A DNA stretch of 64,000 bases from Muricea muricata (Eukaryota > Cnidaria > Anthozoa > Malacalcyonacea > Plexauridae), in NCBI GenBank assembly GCA_963855995.1, contig OY979716.1:36581818-36645817 (forward strand), read 5' to 3'. The notes beneath the pieces were generated by a model that saw only the letters and a program-made list of their open reading frames with translations, was not told the origin of the DNA and did not search any database. Below are positions 10,877 through 22,550 of the stretch, piece by piece (the first letter of the stretch is position 1; the number at the start of each line of letters is the position of its first letter). Made by a program: the position numbers and the translations under genes.

Positions 10877-10913
10877 CTGTCCGCCTCGATTAGCTTTAGC
10901 TATTTGCGGACAG
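10877..10913 (+). terminator. 3' UTR hairpin of the LINE
   Basis: CTGTCCGC ... GCGGACAG form an 8-bp stem around a loop with TAGCTTTAGCTA self-complementarity. Conserved 3' hairpins are recognised by LINE reverse transcriptases, so it is probably an RT recognition element rather than a terminator in the bacterial sense. Confidence 0.5.
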
Positions 10914-11301
10914 TGAAATTTGTTGTAAATATTTAATTTTATATTTAATAAACTGTATTTAAACTGTATATAAACTGTATTTAATAATAAGTATGAACTG
11001 TAATCATGGATACTCTATATGTGATGGTATAATCATTCATTTTAGTGATAAATCAAATTTAGGCAATATATAACTTATCTTCATTTGTTAGTAATATTTT
11101 GTTTTATCATTTATGTTTACCGAAGTTGTCGGCATAAAAATAACAGGAAAATGTAATTAGTTGGGGAAGGGATATACATCCATTGTCATGTGCTAGTTTG
11201 ATTGATATCGGTTTTTGTCATTATCTGTTATACATTGATTACGGGAGCCTAAGACATTTCAGGATCGCTTTAGACGACTCTTTTTCCGATAGTGTAAGAA
11301 A

Positions 11302-11700
11302 ATGGAAATTAAAGACTTCGTCTTCAACTGTTCAAAGCAGAAAATTTCTGAAAAGAGACGCGATTTACTGAAAATCATAAATGGAGACATGTTTTATTCC
11401 ATTTCTTTGTGGCCTCGGGATATTAAAAGGCTTTTCTGGAACAAACCCATCAGTGATAAAGACACTTTTAAATTACTAATTTTCTTTGTGGAAAATGGAT
11501 GCCCACCTTAGTTGGCTGAGGAATGGATACTAACATCTACATTTTGGGACAAAACTAAAGTCAAGACAAGGCAAAATCAAATAAGGTGGATTCTTGCAAA
11601 TCTCAAAAATAAAAGAAAATCTTGGTTTTACTTTGATTTGCATTTAAATAAATACGTATACCTGGATGGCAGTGATAGACATGTAACCAGAGACAGTTAA
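11302..11700 (+). pseudogene. Unrecognised conserved-looking ORF with one in-frame stop
   Basis: A continuous frame from Met 11302 to TAA 11698-11700 is interrupted only by TAG at 11509-11511. It would give ~131 residues with a basic N-terminal part (KQKISEKRRDLLKI), a hydrophobic-aromatic centre (ISLWPRDIKRLFWNKPIS) and a C-terminal WFYFDLHLNKYVYL motif. I do not recognise the family. The good frame around a single stop, and its position among mobile elements, suggest a decayed transposon-associated gene. Confidence 0.4.
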
Positions 11701-12430
11701 ATTTAACTTACAATGAGACAATACAATAGGCACAGGCATATTTTTGATGATTATTAAAATAGAGTTGTTTAAATTATAAAAGTTTTGGAGATAACACAGT
11801 ACGATTTTTAGATGGCTAAATTACGAATGAAACGATCAAGGACATTGAAATGCGAACATTTCTTCACACTTCAAAATAGCTGCGACCATTTTCCAACTCA
11901 AAGGCAAGACCTCTATAAAAACAATGATCCGACTTAATCAGCGCTCACTTTCCCTTTCTTTTGCCACAAAATTTTAGGTTAGAAGCCGAGATTCTTCATC
12001 CTAATGTATGAAATTCTAATTGCTAATGAGCAGTGAATTTGTCAGCAAAATAAGCTGTATGGAAGATTCAGCTGCATTATGTGGCTAGTTACCTTAAAGT
12101 TCAAGTTATTATTAATATGTGTATTTGATAAAAGCCAAAACCACACAAAAAATTAGATATTAAACTTAACGTCCGAATTAACCTGTGCCTGCGTACTTTA
12201 TTGTTAACTTTGTTTTTTCTATATATTTAAGAATTCTTGTGCCAAACACTTAGTCAATGCTATTCTTTAGGACTGTCAATTTTCAAATAAAAAGACATCA
12301 ATGTCACCCATTCATGTCACCCGATAATATTCAAATAAACCGACATCAATGTCACCCATTCATGTCACCAGAATATTTCCGTTACAATTGCGTCATTGCA
12401 CAGAACATAGCCCAATGAATAAGCGTACAT
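11701..12430. other. Non-coding stretch with a 48-bp tandem duplication
   Basis: No gene was seen. Two copies of a 48-bp unit starting TTCAAATAAA and containing GACATCAATGTCACC lie at 12282-12329 and 12330-12370, the second copy partial. Confidence 0.5.
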
Positions 12431-12517
12431 ATGTTCATTCTGACCATTGCCTTCTTCCACTACAAAACAGTCAGTGTTTCAATCTATATAAGCAAAGCGT
12501 TCTGCTCGTACTTTTTT

Positions 12518-12892
12518 CTATATAACGGCCAACCGTCTAGACTTGTTCGACAAGTCACTTCAAACGGGTTACGAGCAACATATCGATTGGTCTCTTTCCA
12601 CCAAATTTGCGACAGGTAAGTCAACCCTTGTCTATGTTTCAACATATTTTCATTCGTCATTTACACTATTCAAACTGTCGCGTTCGTATATTAGGATTAA
12701 ACGTTAACATTATTCTTTAATTACCTTCTAGATACTTCGTTTATATGATAAAGGGATGAAACAACAAGAAAGCACAGTTCTGATGTGTTTCTTGCTATTG
12801 ATATCTTTCTGCCAGGGTCACGCCGCTATCGAAGTGCAAGAGTTTTGGACCGAGCCCGTTATCGCCTGGTTAGTCATTGTGCTTCCAACAGG
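12518..12892 (+). pseudogene. Two exons of an unrecognised gene family, copy 1 (LPTG family)
   Basis: An exon ending VTSNGLRATYRLVSFHQICD at donor 12616 (GTAAGT) is followed by an exon from acceptor 12731 reading ILRLYDKGMKQQESTVLMCF and EVQEFWTEPVIAWLVIVLPT to the donor at 12893 (GTGAGT). The junction phase is off by one base, so it is probably broken. A homologous exon lies at 42143-42300 and ends at exactly the same CCAACAG^GT donor. The hydrophobic stretch after KQQEST could be read as a signal peptide, but the upstream exon argues for an internal segment. The LPTG at the exon end could begin a P-loop completed by a later exon; this is speculative. Confidence 0.45.
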
Positions 12893-13809
12893 TGAGTTTT
12901 ACTATTTTAAAAGCACAGTTGTCGCTTGTGTTCTAAAGATCACACCAAACTTCGCTTGATTGTACTTAGAAGCAGCGTTTTCTGAAACATGCACGCATTT
13001 AAAAAAACACAGTTTTCGCATGTACGTAATAACACCATTATACAACCAGGTTGAAGCACGCTCGGATTCAGAACTGACAGTTTACGCTCGCACTTTAGAG
13101 ACAAACTACATATATATTTCGCTTGATCACATTTACAACCAGGGTTTTCCGTCGCACTCATTTTAAAACGCATCTATATAGAAGCGTTTATGACCAAAAT
13201 TATACAGTTATTTTTGTTTCTATTAAAAAGCACAGTTTCCATGTTATTTCCGGCTTACATTTTTGGCGCAGTCTGAAGCATTAAAAAGCAAAGTTTTAAG
13301 CGTGTGCTGGTATTTATACGCACAAGTTTCGCTTCTGGGATTTTGAGTACGAACACAGTTTCTGCTATCTCATCTTCAGAATATCATTGTTTGCATTTTG
13401 CAAATTTAGTTACATTAATTAATCTATACACAAAGCCAAAGGAAATCCTAGCCGTTTGCAAAATTCCACTGAAGTCAATAGTGCAATTTCGCGAACTTGT
13501 GTCACATTCGTTCCCATTGTCTAATATAGTTGAAAATTACTGCTTTGCCCTTGACATACAAACATACAGTTTCCATACTAAGTTCTGTTGCTTTTAATAT
13601 TACGTGATATAATTAGTATGTTTGTGTAGTTTTATGTTTGTCTTTTTCCAATGCTGTTATTGTGTATATAAATACAAGTTCCTTGTAAGTTTGCGCGACT
13701 AATATATGAATCATTATCATTTTGTTGAACCACAACATAAAATTATGATTTAAAATCATTTTACGTGGTCTAATTCCACAAAATTGTAAAATATTAAACA
13801 TATTGTATA
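12893..13809. other. Non-coding, diverged A-rich repeats
   Basis: No gene was seen. Diverged versions of AAAAAGCACAGTTTTCGC recur near 12911, 13005, 13226 and 13281, suggesting an old short repeat. No third exon of the preceding fragment was found. Confidence 0.35.
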
Positions 13810-13835
13810 TTAAAGGAGCAGTGTCACTGCGCGCG
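13810..13835 (+). mobile_element. Left terminus of a second Kolobok-like element
   Basis: TTAA (13810-13813) is followed by AGGAGCAGTGTCACTG. This matches the terminus of the first element, AGGGGCTATGTCATGG after TTAA, at 11 of 16 positions. The transposase gene begins 300 bp inside. The matching right end was not found. Confidence 0.5.
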
Positions 13836-14114
13836 CATCCTGGCGAAACTTGAAAAAACAAGATGGCGGCGATTGCATCGAAGTTTAAAATTTAAGTTCG
13901 GAAATGCAAAAATATGGCCCTCAAGAAATCTAAAAATCCTAGGAAATCAGTGCCACAATGATTTTCTCTTATATGGTCGAGGTTGTAATTTGATATGGTT
14001 TTTATATCGCAGAAAGGACTGGGCAGAAGTTTGTAATATGATATGGCGTACCATGCATACGGCTGTATTTATAGCGCAAGCTACCATTGTCAGCCCTGTT
14101 TCAAAGTCCAGATT

Positions 14115-17100
14115 ATGGCAGCCACTAATCCGCTTGGCGTACATGGTGGTAAACGCGATAGTTCTGGCAGAAAAAAGAAGTTCGTAGGTTTTTCTAGCTC
14201 GCAAAAAGGTTGGAATAGTCAAAACAAGAGAATATACTTGACGATAAAGATATTCGACGCATGGAAAGAGGCTAAAATAGATGCTGGGTATAGCCAATAA
14301 AGTGACAGCGAATTTGCTGCTCCTCTGCTATTGCTAGAATACCGAAGAAGGTAAAGCGAAACTCCAAAATAATTTCATTCAGATATTAGTCAGGATGAAG
14401 CTATTTTTGGTTTAAAAATGCCTTTCTTTTTACTTCAAGGTCTGATATCAGTGCCAGTGCGTCGAGAAAAAGAAAGAGAAGCACGGTTGTTAGCCGATCA
14501 AATAAAGAGCGCAGCCAGCAACCTAAAACTTCATCTTCGTCAATTGTTTATCAAGGTAAAATAATTGCATTTCTTCAAATATCATAACATTTACATTTGG
14601 TTTTTGTTTATATAGTATAGACTGTATTTACAACAAAGAAAAAAATCACACGTGTTTCCTGAACAGATAAATGATGCCATAATGTCAATTGTAGTCTGTA
14701 GTAGTAATCTTGTAGTAATATAACATTTGAAATATGAATTTATACTGTATATCCTCTTTTAGGCCCCATTTTGTCAACTCCACAAAAAACGTAGAACTTC
14801 AAGACGATGAATATCAGCCAACAGAATCACCTATTCTGGGTGAGCAAGCCTATCATGACATATCAGGCAGTGGCTCGTTGCTTGAAGAAGTAAACATGTC
14901 GATGGTTGAAAGGTATTTTATTTAAAAGTCTGTGACGACTACTGAATTTTTAAATGTCTCTACAATAATTATATGATTTCATTTATTCCAGTGTTGATGC
15001 AAACAGACTGAACAGATCTAGCTTTACTGATGATGAAGAATCTAGTGAAGGTGAAAGCGATTCTGATGAAGATGCCAGGTACAACTTAAAACCCTTTAAC
15101 TTTTGGTTAAAAATTTGATTTTACAGTCATCTAAAAAGAAGCATCTGAAAAATTGTACATCAGTTCATCTTCCAACTTTGAGGAATGCCTGAGAATATAC
15201 CATCAATTTCTTACAGTTTTTACAACATTCAATTGTATTGAAATTAGCTTTAATGTGGGTGTTCAATAGAAATATATTGTCAAATATGATTGGTTAATTT
15301 AAACAACAGGAAACTGTAAAAACTATGAGGAACAATTTCAATATGAAGTTAGAGAATGTAGCTACTGATAAACATTTTTTGGAAACATGTCAATTGGCAC
15401 GACTGTAATTAAACATTGTTATTTTCTTTTTTCTGTAGTTTACACAATGTGACCATATCAGCCATACATGAACTTGACATTCAAAGGCAAAGGTAAAGTA
15501 ATCCTTTCAATTAATGATACAATTTAGCCATCATGTATCTGATCAGTTTGTCCTTTTTAGTCTCACACAAGGTGATACAGCCAGTGACAATGAAGAGCAT
15601 AGTGATGTTGTGGTCAACGAAACTGAAGATGATGAAACTGGTGATGATGAAACTGGTGATGAAGTCATCATTGAAAAAGAAGATGAGAGAGAAAGTGTTT
15701 CGGGGTCCGAGAGCGCAAACCCATATTTTGGTCCTTTCCGAAAGTTCAGCAGAGAAAACGAACTGAGTGGGTACCAACAGGGGTTAAAAATGGTGCAAGG
15801 AAAGAAAATTATTTGCTCCCTGGATTTACTACTTGCAGTTTTTAAAGCCAGATGCCAAACACCTGGGTGCACTGTTGTGCCAACTGTTCATCATTACTTT
15901 GTGGGTGTTGCCATAATCATCAAGTCATCATGCTCAGCAGGACATACACATAAATTCTGTTCCTCTCATGAAACCAATGAGGTGTATGCAAATAATTTAC
16001 AAGTCGTGACTTCCATAATGGTATCTGGAAATCAGTTTGCAAAGATTGAGCGGATGGCAAGATTTTTACATCTTCAATTTATATCAAAGTCAACCTATTA
16101 TAGATTCCAAAGGTTGTATGTGGTTCCTGGAATCAACGAGTGGTGGATGTGGATGAAACAAGAGCTTGTTGCAGAGTTTTCTGGCCAAGATGTTGTGGTA
16201 GGTGGTGATGGCCAATGTGATTCACCAGGCTTCAATGCCAAGAATATCTGCTATTTCATGATGGAGGCTACCTCAAATTATATTCTTGACATTGAAGTCT
16301 TGGATAAAAGACATGTTGGCCTCATCTCTACTAACATGAAAAAGGAAGCAGCTCAGCGAAGTCTTGATCACCTGAAACAGGAGCTGAAAATTGTTGAATT
16401 TGTTACTGATGCTTCTACATCTGTATTTAGAGCGCCTTCAAGATATTTTAAGAAGAAAATAAATAAATTCTGAAGTAAATGATTGTTTAGACTTATTTGT
16501 TTCACACAATATTTTGAACCAGATAGAAATATTAAACACTTAATAATTTCTATACAATTTTACTTGTGCTGCATACCAAGTATAATGTCAGTGTGCTCAA
16601 AGTCAAAGAAACTGATTATGTTTCAAGGAATACAGAAGAAGGTGTTTTGCTTATCAATCAAAATAATCTCATTACTACTACATTAACTACCAATGATGAC
16701 ATGCAAGTGAATGTATTTTTTTCATATGGGTGGGTTGCAACATGCATTTAGCTTGATTAATAAAAAAATGATTTGTTATCGCTGAGTTAGACAATATACA
16801 AATTATAAAAATAGTTAACATGCATAGGGTAACATTATTTTAACATTGCACTATTTTATAGGTCCTGGTAAAAGTAAAAAAAGAAAAAAATCAAGGAAAC
16901 AAAAAAATCCAAAAAAAAGAAGGGAATTTGAGGAAAATTTGTATGACTCTGAAAGCACTGATATCATTAGTGACACAGATATGCCACCATTGCCTTCAGC
17001 GCAGGAAGGCACATACAGAACTGACAGAAGCTATTTAGTACGACAAAATGGATTTGTTGGTGTCGATGGTTTCAATGCTGCAATGCAAAAACTAAGAAAT

Positions 17101-17145
17101 GAATGTGTTGACAACTTTCCTGACAACATGTATGACACATCTTGA
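14115..17145 (+). pseudogene. Kolobok-like DDE transposase, copy 2
   Basis: Spliced gene from ATG 14115 (MAATNPLGVHGGK). Exon 1 has NKRIYLTIKIFDAWKEAK and, after an in-frame TAA at 14298, FAAPLLLLEYRR. Later exons near 14440-14555, 14760-14910 and 14990-15080 are Ser/Asp/Glu-rich. The main exon (about 15560-16473) has an acidic linker, CQTPGC and H/C-rich residues, YRFQRLYVVPGINEWW, then GGDGQCDSPGFNAKN with a candidate catalytic Asp at 16207-16209 and FVTDASTSV with a second Asp at 16408-16410. After that the frame leaves the family pattern and stops at 16473, so the C-terminal half found in copy 1 is missing. A last exon, 16861-17145, is Lys-rich (KSKKRKKSRKQKNPKKRR, a likely nuclear signal). 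Its stop is 23 bp from the stop of the facing gene. Confidence 0.7.
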
Positions 17146-20099
17146 TTATAAATATTATATTACAATTTTATTCTAACATACAATCAATACGGTACTTTAA
17201 AACAACAAATATATCTTGTAAATTGTCACCAAATCCTGCGTGAAGTCCAAGAGGATGACTGTCGGCCATGTCTTCTTGCTTAACATAAGCAAATACATTT
17301 GAATGCTGTACTTTATATGCATTGAAATGATGGACGTAACTCAGCACACAAAGCTGTTCATAATAAAATATTACGGTGTTGCTATCAACGACAAAGACAT
17401 CCACAATTTCTCCAAAGGTTAATTGTCCACGAATTAAGGAGACAGCAATTACTGTTTTCTTTGTGTACATAGTCCCATATACCTTGACCCAAGATACCCT
17501 GTTAAAGTACAAAAAAATATGTGATGTAGATACTGTGAATATATAATGAACACATAGCATGTACACCAATATCTGTATGCACTAACAGATATAGCATCTA
17601 ACTTTGTTCCACACCTGTTTATGTTACTCTCCTCACTAACTTTATGGATGTCAATAGGAATCACATTCTCATTGATGTTTACTTTTTCACCTAAAATAGG
17701 TCATTGAGATAAAATAGCAAATTTAATTGCAATAGATGATAATTTTTTCATATAATATAATTGTATATATAATATAGTTAATATAATATATATAATATAA
17801 TATAATATACTGCACCTGGTCCAAATTCAAGTGATAAGCTGAAGAGATTCGTAGTTGTTTGCAGCAAGTAGGCTTGCAATGCCTGATGCCGTTTAGCCAA
17901 TGAATATTCAATATTCTTAAAATTGTTGACTGTGCCAACTATCTTCTTGAAGTAATGGTGTTTGGCTTCACATCTCATCGACCAATTGCGAACTAATGGG
18001 CGCCTCCTATAATACACAGAATAAACATATACTGCAACTCTATTCACACTGTAGAAATTAATAGATACATTGTGCAAAATTGTGTTCACAAATATCTTTA
18101 TAACCAATATATATCTGCATAACCAAATATCTGCATGTATACATTGCCTTTAGGAAAGGTGATGCAGCAGTCTATATAAATCCCCAGAGCTGGGACATAG
18201 CAGTCATTTGCTTTGCTCATGACCTAGATTTACCAATAATTAGGGAGAAAAACCTGCATATCCCCACCAACACCCTGCTAGCCCAGCCATGGGGTGATAG
18301 GATTTACATTGACTGCTGCACAAATTCAAATAACCATCTCAGCATGACAACAATTTGCAAATGACATCATCATACTGCAATTAGTTTTTTTTTGCTGAAA
18401 CTTAGGGAATTAAATCTTTTTGTCAAGGCACCTTGAAGATACAGGTAATGAAAGAATCAAAATGAATGACATCACTTTAGTGTGATAATAATTAAAAATC
18501 ATTAACAATGATAGAAAAAACTGATGGTGGCATAATCAATCAATTGCTAAACCAACTCCTTGCCAACAACACTGTAGCCAAAATATAATATCTTGCTACT
18601 TACTTGATAATTTGTTGTGGGCCATATGTGCACCATATAGTGCTGCTTTGGAGTAACTGGCTTTTCATACAGGTTTGTATATTCCCTTAAATAACTCTCA
18701 ACCAGAACACTAAGGTATGCTGCAAGCTGTACAGTGGTTCTTTGGGCAAAGACAATTTCTTCAGTTTCGAGAAGACACAGGAAATGTTCCCAATGTGGGT
18801 TATTGTCTGGAACTAAATCTCCAATAACTAATGGAAGCATACGAGCCAAACATCACATTTGCGAGGCTAAATTAAATAAAAATATAGAGTCATAAAGGAG
18901 TCTTCTAACTCAAACTGTTTGCGCGTACTAAAATGAGCTCGCATACACACCAACATGTCTTCTTTACACTGTAAAATACAGGATTTTAATAATTAACCAT
19001 TTCAGTGAACCCACTGTATTTAATGGGTAATAAAATAACTTTGTACCTTTCGTCTACATAACTGTTCGTAACTGAAATTCCTCTTCATGAAACTATAATG
19101 GACATAAAATAATAAATGTTACTTTGTAGTAATTAAATGCATCTTGGCTAATTGTGATCAATGTGCATGCATGAGTGGACTTTTTTTCATACCCTTTCAT
19201 GAAGCATGAAGAATGGCACATTGCATGGCATGCACCCACACCCCCCCCCCCCCAAACATTTTACACCTCTGCTGTGAAAAAATGAAAATCCACCCTTGGA
19301 AACACAGGGAAAGCTCAGTTTGCTCATTCATTGGCTTTTCATACCTTACACTGAATGTCCTCTTTCGTTGCCATACATATCCGACAAATTCTTAATGATG
19401 AAAAACTTTCCAAAAAACCACCAATTGTGTGTGCACCCAAATTATCAGCAGAAAATGGGCCAATAGGACCTCTGAAGACTAGATCTTTTTCTTCTACCTT
19501 TATCGACCAACCAGTTTCCTAATTTATTTATCAATTAAGCATACATCAATTAATAACAGGTTGACGGTCATGCATTGGAGTGGGGACTGAGTTTGTTCTG
19601 CACTAAAATGGTAAACATCACTCCAGGTAAATAAATTATCTTTTTAACCAACCACTCAGTTACCCAAGTAGTTCTAGACCTGCCCAAAAATTCCCCATAT
19701 ACTGTACAGTATTATATATTAATTATTAGTGCCATACTTACAGCTTCTAATTTCTTTATGTCATTCATAAATGGCTCCATAACTTTATTTGGATTAAACT
19801 TCTTTAAAATTGGCACTTTGCATAGGGCAAAAAGGAAGATCATATTTGTTGATGATCGGTGACATGTTTTCATATTACCAAGAGAGAAGTAAAATGCTCC
19901 AATAAAAATAGAGTTATAATAGTTATTATATTATTAGCATTTGTATAAATGTTATACTACAAAACACATGAAAAAATTATTACAATTTCATTGGTGAAGG
20001 GAAGTGCAATAAATAATATAATATCATAGTCACCTTGAAATCCTTTGTTTTACTAGTGACGATTAACAACTAAATAACCCGATGCATATACATTCGGTA

Positions 20100-20215
20100 G
20101 TATTAGTAACTAATCGTACCTAATATTTATGCATTAGGTACGATTACCAGCAATCGTACCTAATATTTATATATTATGTACGATTACTAGCTAATCGTAC
20201 CTAATGTTTATGCCA
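20100..20215. repeat. Cluster of short inverted repeats around AATCGTACCTAAT
   Basis: AATCGTACCTAAT and its reverse complement ATTAGGTACGATT (or a close variant) alternate several times, forming successive small hairpins in an intron of the zinc-finger gene. Confidence 0.7.
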
Positions 20216-20337
20216 AACACCTCTGCTTATTATTTATGCAAGACAGAAAGTTTACAACACACAAAGTTTTATTCCATGTCAGCTATAGTTAAATCCCCTA
20301 AAAGCGTTCCTATTGTCTCGGTGACAATAATATTACA

Positions 20338-20478
20338 AAGTAATAACATGGCTTTGCAGTTGCTTAGTGATTAATCACTAAGCAACCTCAAAGCCATGTT
20401 ATTACTTATAATAACATGGCTTTGCGGTTGCTTAGTGATTAATCACTAAGCAACCTCAAAGCCATGTTATTACTTATA
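20338..20478. repeat. Two tandem near-perfect palindromes, 68-bp period
   Basis: Each unit is a palindrome centred on GTGATTAATCAC (centres at 20372/20373 and 20440/20441). Arms run GTAATAACATGGCTTTG..GTTGCTTA against TAAGCAACCTCAAAGCCATG, about 32 bp each with a single position unpaired. The two units differ by one base (GCAGTTG against GCGGTTG). Confidence 0.9.
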
Positions 20479-21287
20479 ATAACATACTAAACATTTGCAT
20501 AACATACTAATCAAATTGCTAAGTTGCACTTGCCTAGCCGGCAGCTACAGGAGTATAAAAATATTACAAAAATTACCAAGTTTGTGTTTCTTTGTTTTTC
20601 ATCCAAGTGGGTTTGATGTTTCAAACTCGTCAAAATAGCAATGTGAGATCAGTGATGATGGGTTTTGAGAAAAAAGTCCATGTGATTTGTAGTCAGTACC
20701 ATCACAGAAATCCCTCATTGATCCATCAGTGGAATGATTGGGTGATCGAATCTAATAAAAAATAGTAGAAAATTCTATGAAGGAAAAACAATGTACTGTT
20801 GATTAAGAATAGATAGGTCCTAAACCTAGTACATTTAGCAATTTAAATTTGCAAGGATACAGACCTATGAAACTTCACTGCTCAGACAGTTATTATATAA
20901 ACAACCCACCTCTTCTAATACTTCTGGGTGTTGTAGTAAGGCCTTTAAGGTCTGTAGGATTGAAATGTACTGAAATGACTCTAACAATTTTGCTTTTACG
21001 GCAGCCTCTAACAATCTTTTCTTCAACACGATGACTTAGTACAACTTCTGTTGGTTCCTATACATTAAAATTTTTTTAAAAAAGGGTATTAAGACAATTA
21101 ACTAAACTGATTAACTTTACATATTGTAGTGCATGGTAGTGTTAAACATCAATTTGACGAGTGGCAACCCCACCCTCATATTATTGGCCACCCCTCCCTT
21201 CCCAAATATTTCTGCACCCTTCCTCTTGAAACAAAATTTGAATCAGTGAATTAAAGTCAATTTCAATGATATGGTAATACTGTAATC

Positions 21288-21478
21288 AGGGACTGGTCAT
21301 AAAGTATGGGGGGGGCTATGGAAATTGAGGGGTGGGTCATGAATTTTTCAAGTCACAAATAGGGGTGGGTCATGTATATTTTGTAGGAAAATCAGGGGTG
21401 GACCACACAAAATTAGCCTTTTAATAATTAAATTTTTATAGCCCACCCCCCCCCCCCTCTCCCTTATGACCAGTCTCT
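21288..21478. mobile_element. ~190-bp MITE with G-/C-tract ends
   Basis: The ends AGGGACTGGTCATAA and the reverse complement of TTATGACCAGTCTCT match at all but one position. Inside them lie a G-run (GGGGGGGG then CTAT) and a matching C-run (ATAGCCCACCCC). The element sits in an intron next to a coding exon of the zinc-finger gene. No clear target duplication was seen. Confidence 0.65.
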
Positions 21479-22550
21479 CATCATGATCGATACTTACAAT
21501 GAAATTAAATTTCTCTGCAAAATATTTCATCTGCAGATACTCAGTTGAAAGACGTTCGTTAGCCAGGCAAAAAGCACTCTTTCTCTCTAAAAGATTCTCA
21601 AGACCATTGACGGTGTTCACTGAAATTCCATTTTCATGGAGGCACTGCAGAATATCAGACTTTAATGTGTTCCAGCTAAATTTGACGAGCTCTGCTGTGT
21701 TAGATGTTATTGCATTTACTGCTTGTTGACTAAGGCTGTTAGTTTCTTTTGTTTTTAAAATGAACAAGGAAAGAAAACGGGTCAATTCTACACTATCATG
21801 TGCATTGTGTGGATCCATGTCAACCTCTCCATCCAACCCATCTTCCATATTTTCTGGCATCTCTGCTTCGTCACGATCGACATCGAGCTCTTCTGACAAG
21901 GTTAATATGTGTTGATTTCGGTGCTTTCTTCGTACATGGGATTCAAATTTCCTGAACGATTGACCACAGTCACCACATGAAATTGAAAAATTCGGCTCGT
22001 TACTATGGTGAAACTTTATGTGCTGTAAGTGTCGATTAAACTTAACACCCGTACAGTCTCCACAGCTAGTGCACAGATGAAATATTACTTTTGTTTTTTA
22101 TAATATCTTTTGTTAAAAAACAGCATTTTCCTGACTGTTTTCTATTCAGTCATTCACATTGGTATTCGTCTTGAAAATTCCTGTCGTTTTGATAGATTTG
22201 TAATACATAAAATAGTATTGTTACAGTTAATGCACGGATAAAGTATTACTCTTGTTTTGTGTGATATTATTTGTTAAAAAAACCAGCATTTTCGTTACTG
22301 TTTTTCATTCAATTTTAGTTATCAACACAAATTAGTAAAACCTGTTCTTGACATTATTGTTATCTGGGTTTGTGAACGTTCTACTTCATCCGTAAGGTAC
22401 GTTTGACAACCTCTTTATTATGCATAGGACATTTTACCTTGTGTTTGTCAATACTTAATCACTTTCACTGTTTCTTGCTGAGCTGCAATATTCATTTTGA
22501 AACGTTCTGGTACATATTTATTTTGTTTATACTCCATAACGTGTACTTAA

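Larger units (their letters stand above)
10419..10992 (+). mobile_element. 5'-truncated non-LTR retrotransposon (LINE) 3' end
   Basis: Contains the last ~95 codons of a LINE reverse-transcriptase ORF (to 10710), a ~280-bp 3' UTR with a stable hairpin, and a simple AT-rich repeat tail of ATTTAAACTGT-like units. The CR1/L2-type group is suggested by the 3' repeat tail. The Kolobok-like element's right end abuts its 5' break at TTAA, so that insertion may have gone into the LINE. Confidence 0.65.
17168..22090 (-). pseudogene. C2H2 zinc-finger transposase-like gene, many exons, broken
   Basis: Reading on the minus strand, 22090-21500 encodes two zinc fingers (CGDCTGVKFNRHLQHIKFHH; CGDCGQSFRKFESHVRRKH), an acidic stretch and a helical region. 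Exons follow at about 21060-20910 (EPTEVVLSHR, frame shift, then ISILQTLKALLQHPEV), 20751-20585 (MRDFCDGTDYKSH), 19870-19745 (VPILKKFNPNKVMEPFM, donor GTAAGT), 19522-19345 (GPFSADNLGAHTIGGFLESF; CRICMATKEDIQ), 19095-19030 (FHEEEFQLRT), 18849-18600 (KPVTPKQHYMVHIWP), 18010-17820 (RNWSMRCEAKHHYFKK; LAKRHQALQAYL) and 17510-17168. The expected FHV..MHD exon is absent here but present in the relic at 32.1 kb. This family is common in cnidarians and fish and is transposase-like; the superfamily is uncertain. Confidence 0.6.

Noticed and set aside
10877-10913. Bacterial-type transcription terminator
   Set aside because: The sequence is eukaryotic and the hairpin sits in a LINE 3' UTR, so an RT recognition hairpin is more likely.
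12756-12892. Secreted protein with N-terminal signal peptide
   Set aside because: The hydrophobic run after MKQQEST looks like a signal peptide, but an upstream exon with a good donor and an acceptor just before the Met suggest it is internal.
15543-15872. Minus-strand and alternative-frame ORFs over the Kolobok-like transposase exon
   Set aside because: Shadows of the real frame; the acidic repeats give Ser-rich and Met-rich antisense and shifted translations.
19241-19255. Poly-C tract as a regulatory element
   Set aside because: A simple homopolymer with no supporting context; several similar C/G runs occur at MITE edges and in spacers.
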